In this document: positions 1 to 10,047 of the stretch, piece after piece | Layout of the letters: each line of letters begins with the position of its first letter | Numbering within the stretch: position 1 is the stretch's first letter | Assembly: GCA_018003315.1 (NCBI GenBank) | Contig: JAGNEJ010000036.1 | Span: 1-42,317 of the forward strand | Direction: 5' to 3' | Source of the DNA: Verrucomicrobiales bacterium | Lineage (GTDB): Bacteria; Verrucomicrobiota; Verrucomicrobiia; Verrucomicrobiales; V1-33 | Length of the DNA: 42,317 nt | Position numbers and translations under genes: made by a program | The notes under the pieces: model-generated | The model's input: the letters and a program-made list of their open reading frames with translations, nothing else | Databases searched by the model: none | What the model was told of the DNA's origin: nothing

Positions 1-1
1 T

Positions 2-199
2 CACGACCAGCCGCAGAGCATGAGCTGGTGCCTGGACTGCCACCGCAACCCCGAAAACAGACTGCGTCCTCTGGACAAGATTACGGATTTGAAGTGGAAG
101 CCGGAGAACGACGGCAAGACGCAGGCTGAAATGGGCGAAAAGCTGAAGAAAAACTGGCACATTGAAGCGCCGGAAAACTGCGCCGCCTGTCACCGTTAG
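2..199 (+). CDS. actA: ActA, alternative complex III multiheme cytochrome c (C-terminal fragment)
   Basis: The last 65 codons of a gene that begins before the window. Two CxxCH heme c motifs are visible (CLDCH near the start, CAACH four residues before the stop), the second lying at the extreme C-terminus. The fragment is soluble and rich in charged residues. The next gene, 47 bp downstream, is ActB, and ActA is normally encoded immediately upstream of ActB as the pentaheme subunit of alternative complex III, facing the periplasm. I cannot see the membrane anchor or the remaining hemes. The identification therefore rests on the two heme motifs plus gene order, and another multiheme cytochrome is possible but less likely. 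Confidence 0.75.
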   Translation, partial: HDQPQSMSWCLDCHRNPENRLRPLDKITDLKWKPENDGKTQAEMGEKLKKNWHIEAPENCAACHR

Positions 200-246
200 G
201 ATTCTCCCGCTCCCTGTTCACCATTTCCATCGCCCCCCTTTCCTAA

Positions 247-3200
247 ATGAAACGCGAAGTTATTCATCCCGAGGAACCAAAGACCGGCAAGCGCTACTGG
301 CGCAGTCTGTCGGAGTTTGCCCAAACCCCGGAATTCCAGGAAAAACTGGATCGCGAATTCCTCGACGGGCAGTCGGAAATGAAGGATGAGGCCGAGGCGG
401 AAACCAGCCGCCGCACCTTTTTGAAGCTGATGGGGGCTTCCACCGCAATGGGGCTTGCGGCGTGCCGCAGGCCGGAACTGTTCATCAAGCCGTATGCCAA
501 AAGCCCGGAATGGATGATTCCAGGCAAGGCGCTCTATTACGCGACGGCCATGCCGCGCCTGGGTGGCTGCACTCCGCTGGTCGTGACCACCTTCGAAGGC
601 CGCCCCACTCACCTCGCTGGCAATCCGCTTCACCCGGAATCCAACGGCGGTCTGGACGTGTATGCCCAGGCTTCGGTGCTCAACCTCTACGATCGTGACC
701 GGGCCACCCAGTTTTTGAAGGGCGGCAAGGAATCAACCAAGGCGGATTTCAAAGCCGCACTGGCCGAAAAAAAGACCGCCTGGGCCAAGGACGGGGGCAA
801 GGGCGTGGCGATCCTGCTGGATCATAACAATTCTCCGACCCGGGCCCGGCTGCTGGGCGAGGTGAAGAAAAAGTTTTCTGCGGTCAAAACCTACCGCTAC
901 GAGGCGCTGGCTCCGGTGAACGTCCACGCCGCGACAAAACTTGCCTATGGCGATGGCGTGGCCGTCGTCCACCACCTGGACAAAGCGGAACGAGTCCTCA
1001 GTCTGGACTGCGATTTCATGGGATTGGACCGGATTGGCAATAACACCACCAGCGATTTCATGAAGGGGCGCAAGGCGGAAAAACCGGGCGACCCGCTCAA
1101 CCGGCTCTACGTGGCGGAAGCCCGCTACAGTGTGACAGGAGGCATGGCAGACCATCGGTTGCGCGTTGCCCCCAGCCAGATTTTCCGACTGGCCGCGGAA
1201 CTGGCTTCGCTCCTCGGCGCCGCTCCAGCCTTGGCGGGCAACGAATTGCCCAACGCCAAGGTCTCCAAGCCATGGGTGGAAGAAGTGGCAAAGGACCTGC
1301 TGGCCTCCAAGGGCAAGGCGGTGGTGGTCGCCGGACAAGGTCAACCGGTGGAGGTGCATCTGCTGGTGGCTGCGATGAATCAGGCACTGGGAGCGGTGGG
1401 TTCGGTCATCGAACTCAAACAAGGTGAAAAGGATGAGGCAGGAACCCTTTCCGACCTTGCCAAGGCCCTCGAATCCAAGGAGATCACCACCGTGATTGGC
1501 ATCACCGAAGCCGATCCCGTTTACGATGCTCCGGCGGATTTGAAGTTTGCTGAAAAACTCGGCGGCGCGGAACTGATCTTGCTGGCCACCCGCCACCGCA
1601 CCGCCACGGCGCGGGCTGCGGCCTGGGTGGTGCCCGGCACGCACTATCTGGAACAGTGGGGGGACGCACGCTCCACCGATGGCACTTACAGCATTGTGCA
1701 GCCGATGATCCTTCCGCTGCACTCGGGTGTTTCCGACATTGACCTGCTCAATTCCCTGATTGTGGACAAGGAGGAGGAGCCCGCACCGGCGATTCCCGGC
1801 ATGCCGGAGGAGCCGGGTCCCGCCCACAAGGCGGTGCGAGCCACCTTCGACGCCATTTGTCAGGCAGCGAACAAGGAGGAGGCATGGAATTTTGCCCTGC
1901 GCGATGGGTTCGTTCCCAATACGGCCTACCCAGCCGCGACGACCGCGGCGAACCCCGCCGCCGTTCAGGCCGTGGCAAATTACAAGCCGCTGGCAGCACC
2001 GACCGCCGAAACGGTTGAGGTGAGCTTTGTTCCCTGCTCCAAAGTGTATGACGGACGCTACATCAACAATGCCTGGCTGCAGGAAGCGCCGGACCCGGTT
2101 TCAAAAGTCACTTGGGACAATTGTGCACTGGTCAGTTTTCGCACCGCGATGGAAGTGCTGAAGCTGGAACGCAAATTCCTGAGCGTGGATCAGGAAGCGG
2201 CGGTGATCCAGCTCGACGTGAACGGAGCCAAGCAGTATTTCCCCGTCATCGTCATCCCCGGCCACGCGGACCATGTGATCACCGTGACATTGGGCTACGG
2301 ACAGGGAACCGGCGAGAACGGCCCCGGTCTGGTGGGGCAGGGGACCGGTTACAATGCCTACGGGCTGCGCACCACAGCACAGCCGTATTTCGCCTCCGCC
2401 AAGTTGCGCCGCACGGTGGATACCTACCGGCTGGCTCTGACCCAGGAACACAGCGCCATGTATGGACGCGCGCTGGTTCGTGAGGGCACCCAGGATGACT
2501 GGAAAGAAAATGCGGACTTTGTCCTGGAAATGGGCAGTGACGCCCACGTCCACGGCACCCGCGAGGAAAAGAAAAAGCAGCAGGAATTCTCCCTCTACAA
2601 GCCTGTCGGAGCCAAGAAAACAAAGGACGACGAAGGATACGAGGGGAGCATCGGAGCGGGAGAATCCGAGGCGGAAAAGGAGCGAGTCGCCCACCTCAAC
2701 GACTCCCTGCACCAGTGGAGCATGGTCATCGACCTCAACCGGTGCATCGGCTGCTCCTCCTGCCTGGTGGCCTGCCAAAGTGAAAACAACATTCCGATCG
2801 TCGGCAAGGATCAGGTCATTCGCGGACGTGAAATGCACTGGATTCGCATGGATCGGTATTTCGCCACCGACCTCGACGACCATGTGCTGCCGGAGACCAA
2901 GTCGCCCGTGTCCTGGTTGGTGGGCGAGGACAAAGACGTCTGGGATGAAGACTTCATGGACGAGCCGGAAATGGTCGTGCAGCCGGTGGGCTGCCAGCAC
3001 TGCGAAAGCGCGCCGTGCGAAACGGTCTGCCCGGTCAATGCCACCGTGCACAGCCCGGATGGTTTGAACCTCATGGTTTACAACCGTTGCATTGGCACCC
3101 GGTATTGCGCCAACAACTGCCCGTTCAAAGCGCGCCGTTTCAACTTTTTCGATTACAACAAGCGCAATCCGCTCGCGAAAAACTCCATCGCTGGCATCGA

Positions 3201-3753
3201 GCACAATAACCTCTATTCCGGCCCGCTGGGAGAACGCTGGGACACCGAACTCAGCAAGCTCCAGAAAAATCCGAACGTCACCGTGCGGATGCGCGGGGTC
3301 ATGGAAAAGTGCACCTACTGCCTCCAGCGGATCGAGGGTGCCCGCTCCGAAACCAGAGCCCGCGTTCGCAGAAATGCGGCCCTGGCATCCGGCAAGTTCG
3401 ACGAATCCCTCGAAATCAAGAAAACCGACCTGCGCATTAAAAAGGACGGCGTCAAGGTCGCCTGCCAGGAAGCCTGCCCCGCAGATGCCATCATGTTCGG
3501 CAACATTGCGGAAGGCTCCGCCGATACCGTCAACGCCTGGCGGAAAAACAGCCGGAACTACGAACTGCTCAGCTACCTCTCCATCAAGGCGCGGACCAGT
3601 TACCTCGGCCGCATCAAGAACCCCAACCAGGCACTGGTCGCGCGGATTGACTACGAGAAGAAAAAGGCCGGCAATGCCAGCAAGCTGCACCCTGTCAGCA
3701 CCCATGGTGCTGGCCACGCGGGCGGATCTGAGACTCCGGCTGCTCACCACTAA
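247..3753 (+). CDS. actB: ActB, iron-sulfur/molybdopterin-oxidoreductase-like subunit of alternative complex III
   Basis: 1168 residues. The N-terminal part has a Tat-type motif ([10 protein letters not shown], residues 54-63) followed by AAC near residue 73, a possible lipidation or cleavage site, as usual for ActB. The middle part is the molybdopterin-oxidoreductase-like region, which in ActB is known to have lost its cofactor. The C-terminal third is a polyferredoxin-like domain: [11 protein letters not shown] near residue 832, [14 protein letters not shown] near 915, a third cysteine group ending NNCPFKA, and CTYC plus CQEACPAD near 1022-1075. These should hold Fe-S clusters that pass quinol electrons to the ActA/ActE hemes. 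The start is preceded by a CCCCTTTCC tract rather than a Shine-Dalgarno. The C-terminus is His-rich. Fusion of the two halves is normal for this family. Confidence 0.93.
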   Translation: MKREVIHPEEPKTGKRYWRSLSEFAQTPEFQEKLDREFLDGQSEMKDEAEAETSRRTFLKLMGASTAMGLAACRRPELFIKPYAKSPEWMIPGKALYYATAMPRLGGCTPLVVTTFEGRPTHLAGNPLHPESNGGLDVYAQASVLNLYDRDRATQFLKGGKESTKADFKAALAEKKTAWAKDGGKGVAILLDHNNSPTRARLLGEVKKKFSAVKTYRYEALAPVNVHAATKLAYGDGVAVVHHLDKAERVLSLDCDFMGLDRIGNNTTSDFMKGRKAEKPGDPLNRLYVAEARYSVTGGMADHRLRVAPSQIFRLAAELASLLGAAPALAGNELPNAKVSKPWVEEVAKDLLASKGKAVVVAGQGQPVEVHLLVAAMNQALGAVGSVIELKQGEKDEAGTLSDLAKALESKEITTVIGITEADPVYDAPADLKFAEKLGGAELILLATRHRTATARAAAWVVPGTHYLEQWGDARSTDGTYSIVQPMILPLHSGVSDIDLLNSLIVDKEEEPAPAIPGMPEEPGPAHKAVRATFDAICQAANKEEAWNFALRDGFVPNTAYPAATTAANPAAVQAVANYKPLAAPTAETVEVSFVPCSKVYDGRYINNAWLQEAPDPVSKVTWDNCALVSFRTAMEVLKLERKFLSVDQEAAVIQLDVNGAKQYFPVIVIPGHADHVITVTLGYGQGTGENGPGLVGQGTGYNAYGLRTTAQPYFASAKLRRTVDTYRLALTQEHSAMYGRALVREGTQDDWKENADFVLEMGSDAHVHGTREEKKKQQEFSLYKPVGAKKTKDDEGYEGSIGAGESEAEKERVAHLNDSLHQWSMVIDLNRCIGCSSCLVACQSENNIPIVGKDQVIRGREMHWIRMDRYFATDLDDHVLPETKSPVSWLVGEDKDVWDEDFMDEPEMVVQPVGCQHCESAPCETVCPVNATVHSPDGLNLMVYNRCIGTRYCANNCPFKARRFNFFDYNKRNPLAKNSIAGIEHNNLYSGPLGERWDTELSKLQKNPNVTVRMRGVMEKCTYCLQRIEGARSETRARVRRNAALASGKFDESLEIKKTDLRIKKDGVKVACQEACPADAIMFGNIAEGSADTVNAWRKNSRNYELLSYLSIKARTSYLGRIKNPNQALVARIDYEKKKAGNASKLHPVSTHGAGHAGGSETPAAHH

Positions 3754-3779
3754 TTTCGAAACTGAATTCACCCATTTTC

Positions 3780-5309
3780 ATGGCTACAGCCACTGACATT
3801 CACGACCAGGGCCACGCTCCAGCAGGCGGGGGAAACACGGTTGCCCAAGTGCTGACCCGGGAGCCTCTGGTGCTCAACAACCGGTCGATGCACTGGATCA
3901 CCGAGAAAATCGCCGGCATTGTGGAGAAGCCCCAGCCAAAATTGTGGTGGGCGCTCTTCGTCCCCGGACTTCTCCTCAGCGGGGTGATGGCGTTTTGTTT
4001 CTTCTATCTGATCGTCACCGGCATCGGCGTGTGGGGGACCAACCATCCGGTCGCCTGGTGCTGGGACATCACCAACTTCGTTTTCTGGATCGGTATCGGA
4101 CACGCCGGCACCCTGATTTCCGCCATTCTCTTCATCACCCGCCAAAAATGGCGCACCTCGGTCAATCGCGCTGCCGAGGCCATGACCCTCTTCGCGGTCA
4201 TGTGCGCCGGTCTGTTTCCCGCACTGCACGTGGGACGGGTGTGGATGGTTTACTTTCTGGCTCCGGTTCCAAATGCCAACGGCATCTGGCAAAACTTCAA
4301 ATCGCCGCTGCTCTGGGACGTTTTTGCCGTATCGACCTATTTCACCGTCTCCATCATTTTCTGGTATCTCGGACTTGTTCCGGACCTTGCCACGCTAAGG
4401 GATCGCTGCAAAGGCGGCATCAAAAAACTCCTCTACGGCATGTTTGCCTTGGGCTGGCGCGGTGGCAACCGGCAGTGGCGTCATTATGAAGTGGCTTATC
4501 TGCTGCTGGCGGCGCTGTCCACTCCGCTGGTGCTCTCGGTGCATACCGTCGTCTCCTTCGACTTCGCCACTTCCATTGTTCCCGGCTGGCATACCACCAT
4601 CTTCCCTCCCTATTTCGTGGCCGGTGCCATTTTCGGCGGTTTTGCCATGGTCCTCACCCTGATGATTCCGGCCCGGAAAATCTACGGCCTTCAGGATCTG
4701 CTCACGGCAAAGCACGTGGATAACATGACCAAGGTCATTGCCCTGACCGGTTCCATTGTCGGTTACGCCTATCTCATGGAGCTGTTTGTCGCCTGGTTTT
4801 CCGCCAGCGACTATGAGCTGGATGCCTTTCGCTGGCGGACCCTCTACGGCCCCTACACCTGGACCTACTATGCGATGTTCTTCTGCAACGTCATTGCCCC
4901 GCAGTTTTTCTGGGTCAAGCGCTGCCGGGAAAACCTCTGGATCGTGATGGCCGTCTGCATGTGCGTCAACGCGGGCATGTGGTATGAACGCTTCGTCATC
5001 ATCGTGACCACCCTGGCCCGCGACTTCCTCCCCGGTCAGTGGGATGACTACCATCCAAGCTGGGTGGAGATCTGGACCTTCATCGGGACGCTGGGCTTTT
5101 TCCTGATGCTCTTCCTTGTCTTCCTGCGCTTCCTGCCCGTCATCGCCATGAGCGAAGTCAAAGGCGTTCTCCCGGAGGCGGATCCGCACTACGATCCGGA
5201 ACGCGCAAAGCGCAAAAACACCCACCGTCCATACCTCAGAGAGGTGGATCGTCCCGACCCGGGCGAATGCATTCCAGAAGCCCCCCCAGGCAATCCCACA
5301 ATGGCCTGA
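3780..5309 (+). CDS. actC: ActC, NrfD-family integral membrane subunit of alternative complex III
   Basis: 509 residues with roughly ten hydrophobic segments and the NrfD/PsrC-like pattern expected of ActC, the membrane subunit that forms a quinol-binding site. The N-terminus is soluble and contains the typical ActC segment around [11 protein letters not shown] before the first membrane helix. The start follows CCCATTTTC directly, with no Shine-Dalgarno. It lies 26 bp after actB and 48 bp before actD, in the standard act order. Paralogous ActF is encoded three genes later, so the pair would give the complex two NrfD-like halves. Function is inferred from family and context. Confidence 0.92.
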   Translation: MATATDIHDQGHAPAGGGNTVAQVLTREPLVLNNRSMHWITEKIAGIVEKPQPKLWWALFVPGLLLSGVMAFCFFYLIVTGIGVWGTNHPVAWCWDITNFVFWIGIGHAGTLISAILFITRQKWRTSVNRAAEAMTLFAVMCAGLFPALHVGRVWMVYFLAPVPNANGIWQNFKSPLLWDVFAVSTYFTVSIIFWYLGLVPDLATLRDRCKGGIKKLLYGMFALGWRGGNRQWRHYEVAYLLLAALSTPLVLSVHTVVSFDFATSIVPGWHTTIFPPYFVAGAIFGGFAMVLTLMIPARKIYGLQDLLTAKHVDNMTKVIALTGSIVGYAYLMELFVAWFSASDYELDAFRWRTLYGPYTWTYYAMFFCNVIAPQFFWVKRCRENLWIVMAVCMCVNAGMWYERFVIIVTTLARDFLPGQWDDYHPSWVEIWTFIGTLGFFLMLFLVFLRFLPVIAMSEVKGVLPEADPHYDPERAKRKNTHRPYLREVDRPDPGECIPEAPPGNPTMA

Positions 5310-5357
5310 ATGTCAAGGTCGCCAACTTTCTGAACCCACGACTTTAGCAAACGAACC

Positions 5358-5918
5358 ATGGCCCAACCAACACCACTCAAACGAGTGCATGGCTACCTCG
5401 CCGAATTCGGCAGCGCGAAGGATCTCTATCACGCTGCGGAACAGGTTCGGGATGCCGGATTTTCCCACTGGGACGTGCACAGTCCGTTTCCCATCCACGG
5501 CATGGACCACGCCATGGGGCTTCCCAAAAGCATCCTCTCCACCTTCGTGCTCATTGGCGGCACTACTGGCACTTTGACCGCGTTTCTCCTCCAGCACATT
5601 ACCCAGGTCATTCTCTACCCCACGGTTGTTCAGAGCAAACCGCACAACATCTTCACCATTCCCGCGTTCTTCCCGGTGATGTTTGAACTGACCATCCTGT
5701 TCTCGGCATTCACCTGTCTGTTTGGAGGGCTCGCCCTCATGAAACTTCCGCGGCTGCACCACCCGCTCTTCAATTCCGACAACTTCAAGCGGTTCTCGGA
5801 TGATGGGTTCTTCCTCTGCATCGAGGCGCGGGATCCCAAGTTTTCCATGGAGAAAACCAAGGCGTTCCTCGGTGAAATCGGCGGCACGAATTTGGAACTC
5901 GTGGAGGACGAAATCTAA
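5358..5918 (+). CDS. actD: ActD, DUF3341-type membrane subunit of alternative complex III
   Basis: 186 residues. The N-terminal soluble half (KRVHGYLAEFGSAKDLYHAAEQ) has the DUF3341 appearance. It is followed by a two-helix membrane hairpin (about residues 55-125) and a C-terminal soluble tail ending in a short ferredoxin-like fold (FFLCIEARDPKF...). ActD is a cofactor-free subunit of alternative complex III. It sits between actC and actE as in other act operons. The ATG at 5358 is 48 bp after actC, with no clear ribosome binding site. Confidence 0.9.
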   Translation: MAQPTPLKRVHGYLAEFGSAKDLYHAAEQVRDAGFSHWDVHSPFPIHGMDHAMGLPKSILSTFVLIGGTTGTLTAFLLQHITQVILYPTVVQSKPHNIFTIPAFFPVMFELTILFSAFTCLFGGLALMKLPRLHHPLFNSDNFKRFSDDGFFLCIEARDPKFSMEKTKAFLGEIGGTNLELVEDEI

Positions 5919-5931
5919 TACCGGCATCTTC

Positions 5932-6675
5932 ATGCGTTACTTTTTTCTCACCCTCATCCTGCTCGCTGCAACCGTCGTCGGAATCGCCGGATTCCGTGGC
6001 GACAAGAGCATTCGCCGCCCGTTGGAGCTGCTTCCGGACATGGACCAGCAGGCCAAGGTCAAAGCGCAAGGTTCCAACTACTTTTTTGCCGACGGACAGG
6101 GAGCTCGACAGCCGGTGGCTGGCAGCGTGCCCATGGGGCTGGCCGTTCCCGAGGGACGATCCGCGGAGGGATTTGTGAACAAGGATCACCCGGAATTTAG
6201 CACCGGTCACGGGGCCGACTACTACCACACCGGCAAGGTGGAAAACGGCACTTTCTGGGGCGACGGGTTTCCCAAACAGATCGAACTAAGCGAAGCGTTC
6301 CTCCGGCTGGGCAAAAAGCAGTACGACATTCACTGCTTTATCTGTCACGGAAAGTCCGGAGACGGCAAGGGAGTCCTCGCCATCCGCACAGACACTCCCA
6401 AGGCTGCCTACGGCATTGCAAACATCGCCAACTTTCTCGATGCCGCTTACAGCAATCCCGAAAACGTGGCCTACCGGCCCGCCGGCTCCATTTTCGACAC
6501 CATCACCAATGGCAAAGGGCTGATGGGCCGGTATGGCGACAAGCTAAACGTGCAGGAACGCTGGGCAATCATTGCCTATATCCGGTCGCTGGCGCTCTCC
6601 AAGGCCGCCCCGCTCTCCGATCCCGCGGTCAAACAAGCCTGGGATGCTGCGGTTGCCGCAGGACTTGTCAAATAA
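5932..6675 (+). CDS. actE: ActE, monoheme cytochrome c subunit of alternative complex III
   Basis: 247 residues counted from the ATG at 5932, 13 bp after the actD stop. The open frame extends upstream into actD, but that part is a shadow. The N-terminus is a hydrophobic signal/anchor (MRYFFLTLILLAATVVG). One heme c motif, CFICH, lies at residues 135-139, followed by GKSGDGKG and a class I cytochrome c fold with a GLMGRYGDKL segment that could supply the axial Met. ActE is the periplasmic monoheme subunit that takes electrons from ActA/ActB and passes them on, here probably to the oxidase encoded downstream. Confidence 0.92.
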   Translation: MRYFFLTLILLAATVVGIAGFRGDKSIRRPLELLPDMDQQAKVKAQGSNYFFADGQGARQPVAGSVPMGLAVPEGRSAEGFVNKDHPEFSTGHGADYYHTGKVENGTFWGDGFPKQIELSEAFLRLGKKQYDIHCFICHGKSGDGKGVLAIRTDTPKAAYGIANIANFLDAAYSNPENVAYRPAGSIFDTITNGKGLMGRYGDKLNVQERWAIIAYIRSLALSKAAPLSDPAVKQAWDAAVAAGLVK

Positions 6676-6702
6676 CACTTTCCCTATTTTCCACCTTCAC
6701 CG

Positions 6703-8055
6703 ATGAGCCACTACGTTGCTGTTACTGATCTGCCCGCTGGCGGGGAGAAGCTCCAGACCGACAAGATCGCTGCGCTGAAGACGATTTGCCTTCTGGTGGG
6801 CGTTGTCGGCGCCGTCATTTCCGCCATGCTGCTTTTCTTTGCTGGAAAGGGTCAGGGCTCCGTCGGCGATGCCTTCGCGTTCTCATGGCTCTTTGCCTTT
6901 GAAGTCTTTTTCACGCTTGCCGTGGGGGCGCTTTTTTGGTGCCTGCTGCACAACGCCTCCAACTCCGGCTGGGGGGTGGCGGTGCGGCGCGTCATGGAAA
7001 CAATGGCGAACAGTTTCGGACTGTTGTTCGTGCTTGGTCTGCCGCTGATTTTTGTCCCCAGCATCAGGGAAACAGTGTGGACCTGGATTGGTCACCATGC
7101 CGTCATTCACGAGACCAAAGTGGAAGGCGCCCTGACTCTGCGCGACCAGCTTCACGCCGGCGGGCATGAGACCCACCTCCTGTGGCATAAGTACCCATAC
7201 CTCAACCTCTGGGGTTCGGGGATTTTGCCCGGCTGGTGCATCCGTTACATCATTTTCTTCGCAGCCCTGGCCTTTGGCGCATGGAAACTGCGCAGCTACA
7301 GCATCGGACAGGACAACACGGGCAATGTGCGCCTCACCTTCTCCGCACGCAGATTCAGTTGCGGCTGGCTTCCAATCATGGCCGTGTGTTCCACCTTCGC
7401 CGCCGTGGACTGGATCAAGACCCTCAACTATAAATGGTTTTCCACCATGTGGGGGGTCAATGTCTTTGCCGCCTCCGCACTTGCAAGCATGGCGCTCATC
7501 ATCATCCTGGTCGGTTTCCTCAAAAAAACCGGGCACTTCAAGCACGTCGTCTCCGATGAGCACTTCCACCTCATGGGGAAACTCATGCTCGCCTTCGTCA
7601 TCTTTTGGGCCTACATCGCTTTCAGCCAGTACTTTCTCATCTGGTATGCGAATGTTCCGGAAGAGACCCAGTTCTACGCCATTCGCAACACCGGCGGCTG
7701 GTGGTATTTCAGCATTGCACTAACGTTTCTGCATTTTGTGCTGCCGTTTGTCGCCCTTTTGAAGCGCGATGCCAAAAAGAACCTCAACGTCATCATGGGC
7801 ATCGCGGCGTTTGTGCTCTTCGTGCACCTGCTGGAGGTTTACTGGTGGGTGCTCCCGCAAAGGGGGCCGGTGGTTTACGATGACAGCGCCGCCAGCAGCA
7901 TCGGCCGTCTCTTCGCGGATTTTGGCATGGACCTGCTCGCGCTGGCGACCTTTGCCGGGCTTGCCGGTTTTCTCTTCTTCCGCCAGCTTGGCTCAGCCAG
8001 CATTTATCCCTGCGGTGATCCGCGCCTTGAGGAATCCGTCAACCTCGCCAACTAA
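6703..8055 (+). CDS. actF: ActF, NrfD-family membrane subunit of alternative complex III
   Basis: 450 residues with about ten predicted membrane helices, related to ActC but shorter and without the long soluble N-terminus. Recognisable ActF-like segments include WFSTMWGVNVFA and FSQYFLIWYANVPEE in the second half. It probably provides the second quinol/proton-path half of the membrane part of the complex. The ATG follows CTATTTTCCACCTTCACCG. It is 27 bp after actE and 32 bp before the next small gene, so one transcript is likely. Confidence 0.91.
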   Translation: MSHYVAVTDLPAGGEKLQTDKIAALKTICLLVGVVGAVISAMLLFFAGKGQGSVGDAFAFSWLFAFEVFFTLAVGALFWCLLHNASNSGWGVAVRRVMETMANSFGLLFVLGLPLIFVPSIRETVWTWIGHHAVIHETKVEGALTLRDQLHAGGHETHLLWHKYPYLNLWGSGILPGWCIRYIIFFAALAFGAWKLRSYSIGQDNTGNVRLTFSARRFSCGWLPIMAVCSTFAAVDWIKTLNYKWFSTMWGVNVFAASALASMALIIILVGFLKKTGHFKHVVSDEHFHLMGKLMLAFVIFWAYIAFSQYFLIWYANVPEETQFYAIRNTGGWWYFSIALTFLHFVLPFVALLKRDAKKNLNVIMGIAAFVLFVHLLEVYWWVLPQRGPVVYDDSAASSIGRLFADFGMDLLALATFAGLAGFLFFRQLGSASIYPCGDPRLEESVNLAN

Positions 8056-8087
8056 GCTCCCTTTTCGCAACCAACCCAAGACACCCC

Positions 8088-8483
8088 ATGGACGAGCATC
8101 CAGGAGACACTCTCGGCAAACGCTTCCTCACCTTCTGCGGAAGTATCCTCGCCATTCTTGCCTTCGGCGCGATTCTTTATTTTGGTGTTCGCGCCTTCGG
8201 CCCAGGAGACGGGGAAGTCGCCGATGGGGGAGCCGGTGAATTCCGGACGGAAAAACGCCGTCTCGTTGAGAAGGAACAGGATGCCGAACTCGGCAAATTC
8301 GCTAAGGATGAGGCCAAGGGCACGGTTCAGATGCCGGTCGATCACCTATTCTCCTACGCTGTCGCGATCCTCAAAAAGCAGCAGGAGTCCAAGAGCAAAG
8401 TGGGCGTGCCAGGTGCCGCTCCCGTCGTGCCCGAAGGCGGCACGCCCGCCCATGATCCGAATCTTTCCAAGTTCGAAGGCTAA
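8088..8483 (+). CDS. Small single-helix membrane protein in the respiratory operon
   Basis: 131 residues. One membrane helix (about residues 15-35) is followed by a charged periplasmic segment and a Pro/Ala-rich tail. The motif KGTVQMPVDHLFSYAV (residues about 78-93) resembles a segment I have seen in small accessory proteins encoded among heme-copper oxidase genes, but I cannot name the family. It lies where some operons carry the optional small subunit ActG, between actF and the ccoN-like gene, so it may be a complex III or oxidase accessory subunit. The start follows CCCTTTTCGC and a purine-poor leader. Confidence 0.8.
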   Translation: MDEHPGDTLGKRFLTFCGSILAILAFGAILYFGVRAFGPGDGEVADGGAGEFRTEKRRLVEKEQDAELGKFAKDEAKGTVQMPVDHLFSYAVAILKKQQESKSKVGVPGAAPVVPEGGTPAHDPNLSKFEG

Positions 8484-8521
8484 TCGTGCCCGCCTCCTCT
8501 TCATCCTTTTCCATTCCGCCA

Positions 8522-10024
8522 ATGAGCCAGGAAGTCACACCGCCGCAACGTCCACCGCTTTTCAGCCCGGAGGACATTCTCCAGCGGGCCGCCATCGACA
8601 AGACCACGAGGCTCCCAGTGTTGTTTTTCTACACCAGCGCTGCGGTATGGCTGATTATTGCCTCGCTGCTGGGACTCATCTCCTCGTTCAAGCAGTTTGC
8701 CCCGGGGTTGTTTGACTATGAATTCCTCAACTTCGGACGGAGCCAGCCGGCCTTCATCAACGCGCTCATCTACGGTTGGGCGATGCAGGCGGGCTTTGGC
8801 ACGATCATCTGGATCATGGCCCGCCTTTGCAGGGTTGCTCTCAAGAATCCCATCACGATCCTCGTGGCCGGTCACTTCTGGAATCTGGGCGTCACCATCG
8901 GCGTCTTCGGCATTCTCTCGGGCAATGGCACCGCTGCCAAGTGGCTGGAATTTCCCCCGGCTGTCTGGCCCATCCTGCTGCTCTCCTACCTGCTGATCAC
9001 GGTATGGATGGTTGTCATGTTCACCGCACGCCGCAAAGGACACGTGTTCATCAGCCAATGGTATATTCTCGCTGCCTGCTTCACGTTCCCTTGGGCCTAT
9101 TTCACGGCCAATCTGGTGATCAATACCCTGAAAGGGGCCGGAGTCATGGGTCCCGCCACAGCCTCCTGGTATGCCGGCAACCTGACGTTCCTCTGGATGG
9201 TGCCTGTGGGACTGGCGTCGGCTTACTTCATCATTCCCAAAATTGTTGGCAGGCCGATCTATTCCTACCATTTGGCAAAGCTGGCTTTTTGGACCCTGCT
9301 GGCGGTTGGAGGGTGGACCGGCATCCAGGAACACCTCGGAGGTCCGCTGCCCGCCTGGATGACCGCCGTTTCCGGAGGCGCACAGTTTCTCATGCTCATT
9401 CCCGTGGTGGCCGTAGGCATCAATCATTACCGGACCGTGGAAGGGAATCATGACCTGATTCAATTCAGTCCCGCGCTGCGCTTCACCTTCTTCGGGGCCG
9501 TGGGCTACAGCGTAGCCTGCGGAGTCATGGCCATCCTAGGCACGGCCACCATCGGGCGGTTTGGTCAGTATTCGATCGCCGGTGATGGTGCTTCATTCCT
9601 CGCGGTTTACATGTTTTTCACGATGATGATGTTCGGGGCGATCTATTTCATTGTCCCGCGTGTCACCGGCTGTGAATGGCTGAGCGGATCGCGCATCCGG
9701 TTTCATTTCTGGGCCTCCGCGTATGGCAGCATTGCCGTTGCGACGCTGCTCGTGGTCGGCGGTCTGTTTTACGGCAGTTCCGCAGCCAACTGGGATCGGG
9801 ATTTCCATGTGCCGGTGGAACTCGCCCGGAGTTTCCGCATCGGAACAACCATCGGCTGGGTTTTCCTGCTAGTGGCGAACGTATCCTTTTTCAACCATCT
9901 GCGGCTCATGGTCATGAACAAGGGACGGCAGAACGGCACCGCCACCCGTTTTCATGAGGCAGGCCATCCTGAAGCGGATCATGCCGAACTTGTTGTCACC
10001 CACGAGGGGGCAGAACCTGTATAA
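8522..10024 (+). CDS. CcoN-like heme-copper oxidase subunit I lacking all heme and copper ligands
   Basis: 500 residues from the ATG at 8522. A GTG at 8486 adds 12 residues and is less likely, because the ATG has the operon's usual TTTTCC leader. The fold is clearly CcoN: about 12 helices, with segments such as FGRSQPAFIN, SWYAGN, RPIYSYHLAK and FGAIYFIVP aligning without gaps to cbb3 oxidase subunit I. Yet the six histidines that bind heme b, heme b3 and CuB are all replaced: F78 (normally RPLHTN), G219 (WYGHN), Q269 and E270 (the HH pair), A357 and F359 (GHVH). It cannot be a normal oxygen reductase. It is followed by CcoO- and CcoP-like cytochromes, so it may be a structural membrane scaffold that docks them between complex III and the A-type oxidase. 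The family call is firm; the role is inference. Confidence 0.88.
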   Translation: MSQEVTPPQRPPLFSPEDILQRAAIDKTTRLPVLFFYTSAAVWLIIASLLGLISSFKQFAPGLFDYEFLNFGRSQPAFINALIYGWAMQAGFGTIIWIMARLCRVALKNPITILVAGHFWNLGVTIGVFGILSGNGTAAKWLEFPPAVWPILLLSYLLITVWMVVMFTARRKGHVFISQWYILAACFTFPWAYFTANLVINTLKGAGVMGPATASWYAGNLTFLWMVPVGLASAYFIIPKIVGRPIYSYHLAKLAFWTLLAVGGWTGIQEHLGGPLPAWMTAVSGGAQFLMLIPVVAVGINHYRTVEGNHDLIQFSPALRFTFFGAVGYSVACGVMAILGTATIGRFGQYSIAGDGASFLAVYMFFTMMMFGAIYFIVPRVTGCEWLSGSRIRFHFWASAYGSIAVATLLVVGGLFYGSSAANWDRDFHVPVELARSFRIGTTIGWVFLLVANVSFFNHLRLMVMNKGRQNGTATRFHEAGHPEADHAELVVTHEGAEPV

Positions 10025-10047
10025 CTTTCCACTCCCCACACCGCAAC

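Noticed and set aside
2101-3771. Long - strand ORF (556 codons) opposite actB
   Set aside because: It mirrors the actB codon pattern; actB has clear motifs across the same stretch, and the reverse product has no recognisable domain.
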